NCBI RefSeq assembly: GCF_008923725.1
Contig: NZ_WBPF01000021.1
Span: forward strand, 197,077-261,076
DNA length: 64,000 nt
Direction of reading: 5' to 3'
Origin: Bacillus sp. CH140a_4T
Lineage (GTDB): Bacteria; Bacillota; Bacilli; Bacillales; Bacillaceae_G
Under the pieces are notes generated by a model that was given only the letters and a program-made list of their open reading frames with translations, ran no database searches and had not been told where the DNA came from. A program made the position numbers and the translations under genes. The first letter of the stretch is position 1. Every line of letters begins with the position of its first letter. Positions 63,801 through 64,000 of the stretch are shown here, one piece after another.

Positions 63801-64000
63801 TTTGGAAAGCTAACATAACTTGAAACAGCGGATGACTATTTCGAGTACGTACTGGGTTTAACACTTCAACAAGTCGTTCAAATGGCACATCTTGATTTTC
63901 ATAAGCTGCAAGATTTACTTGCTTCACTCTATTCAATAATTCTTTAAAACTTGGATCTCCTGCTGTATTTGTACGCAACACTAATGTATTTACAAATAAA
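60868..64000 (-). CDS. dhbF: Nonribosomal peptide synthetase DhbF, C-terminal part (bacillibactin)
   Basis: Runs off the right edge; about 1,044 C-terminal residues are visible. Domains in order: end of a condensation domain ([18 protein letters not shown]), adenylation domain ([39 protein letters not shown]), carrier domain ([13 protein letters not shown], phosphopantetheine serine) and a thioesterase (GWSLGGN, nucleophile serine; final DIDCRHKDL with histidine). The specificity residues I read are D-F-W-N-V-G-M-V-H-K, near the threonine code, matching the second module of DhbF. The thioesterase trimerises and cyclises the product. dhbA-C-E-B should lie to the right. Confidence 0.93.
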   Translation of the reverse strand, partial: LFVNTLVLRTNTAGDPSFKELLNRVKQVNLAAYENQDVPFERLVEVLNPVRTRNSHPLFQVMLAFQNTPEATFDAPDTEAKLEIQSVGSAKFDLTFEISESNGVDGTPNGLHGLLEFSTDLYKRETVQKLIERYILLLDDAVENPDQSIGRLEILTLAEKNTVLEKWNGGFQIVPEMTLSQLFEKQAHINPNAIAVVFEDEKLTYEELNKKANKIARLLIAKGIGPDQLVALAMPRSLNMVVSLLAVLKAGAGYLPLDPDYPSDRISFMLHDAKPSCVLTNSDVEVECDEELKILVDDEKVIKEIEKYSEDNIDEMERVKPLTPSHIAYVIYTSGSTGRPKGVMIPHQNVVRLLGATDHWFQFDADDVWTMFHSYAFDFSVWEIWGPLLYGGRLVVVPHTVSRSPKEFLQLLVKEKVTVLNQTPSAFYQLMQADRENEEIGQTLSLRYVVFGGEALELSRLEDWYSRHPQNAPKLINMYGITETTVHVSYIELDENIVSLRANSLIGCSIPDLKVYVLDNYLQPVPPGVVGEMYVAGAGLARGYLGRAGLTAERFIADPFGKPGTRMYRTGDLARWRKDGTLDYIGRADHQIKIRGFRIELGEIEAVIMKHPKIQQVAVIVREDQPGDKRLVSYIVASNNEMIDTNEMRQYAGGSLPDYMVPYAFVVVNELPLTPNGKLDRKALPAPEFIASSSSRGPRTPQEEMLCDLFTEILSVPQIGIDDGFFDLGGHSLLAVQLMSRIKEALGVELNIGTLFAAPTVAGLAERLEMGNGQSALDVLLPLRASGDQLPLFCVHPAGGLSWCYAGLMKSLGTDYPIYGVQARGIAKNEELPKSLEEMAADYLKHVREVQPHGPYRLLGWSLGGNVVHAMAAQLQNEGEEVELLVMLDSYPGHFLPNTEAPTEEEALIALLALGGYDPDNMDGKPLTMESAVEILRKDGSALASLEEETILNLKETYVNSVGLLGKYVPKVYNGDILFFRSTVIPDWFDPISPNTWLNYLDGQIVQHDIDCRHKDLCQPGPLTEIGQVLAKYLQNKKGVSTV

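Overview
The window is a low-GC Firmicutes chromosome segment. Gene content points to the Bacillus cereus group: the 3' end of a dhbF-type bacillibactin synthetase with MbtH, exporter and Sfp-like transferase genes, an exosporium-leader protein fragment, a Spo0E-like peptide, a thermitase-like protease, tandem T-boxes before a threonyl-tRNA synthetase, and many isolated XRE-cupin/LysR/TetR regulators each divergent from a transporter or enzyme gene. No rRNA, tRNA, CRISPR array, transposase or clear prophage is visible. Most genes are single or in pairs closed by strong, often bidirectional, hairpin terminators.

Layout. 1-3.6 kb: start of an exosporium-type protein, a gene-poor stretch, XRE-cupin regulator/LysE exporter, a peptidoglycan amidase and a frameshifted small membrane protein. 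3.7-7.2 kb: heterodimeric ABC exporter with one degenerate ATPase site. 7.6-17.2 kb: acetyltransferase, MOSC protein, LysR, C45 acyltransferase-like protein, aspartate-semialdehyde dehydrogenase with a divergent LysR gene, arginase-fold protein, P-loop kinase-like protein. 17.2-29.9 kb: CPBP protease, cold-shock gene plus ydjO-like gene, coproporphyrinogen/protoporphyrinogen oxidase, Spo0E-like peptide, an unrecognised protein with an XRE-cupin regulator, DMT exporter, DUF2935 protein, a GNAT-pentapeptide fusion, and a chloramphenicol acetyltransferase with an apparent translational attenuator. 29.9-41 kb: MMPL transporter/TetR, MBL-fold proteins, DUF606 and DUF2798 membrane proteins, DUF2441 protein plus nucleoside hydrolase, two neighbouring broken genes (one frameshift, one in-frame TGA) and a ZIP transporter.

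41-47 kb: an MFS gene followed by two Opp/Dpp-type permeases without ATPase or binding protein, then a BceAB-type peptide-antibiotic transporter with a perfect BceR-like operator upstream but no adjacent two-component system. 47.3-49.8 kb: threonyl-tRNA synthetase behind two near-identical T-box leaders. 49.9-57.8 kb: RluF-like pseudouridine synthase, DUF4937 protein, small membrane proteins, a tandem glycine riboswitch controlling an amino-acid/sodium symporter, a secreted subtilase, DinB and DUF3891 proteins, HU. 57.8-64 kb: tail of the bacillibactin operon on the minus strand (dhbF, mbtH, MFS exporter, Sfp-like transferase, chorismate-lyase-like DUF98 protein).

The most informative non-coding structures are the cat attenuator, the tandem T-boxes, the glycine riboswitch and the BceR-like box. 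I saw no clearly novel multi-gene defence or biosynthetic system. The best candidates for undescribed biology are the GNAT-pentapeptide fusion, the DUF2441-nucleoside hydrolase pair, the MFS-orphan permease operon, the unrecognised helical protein under an XRE-cupin regulator, and the DUF98 gene at the end of the siderophore operon. Family names are from memory of motifs and lengths; no database search was run.
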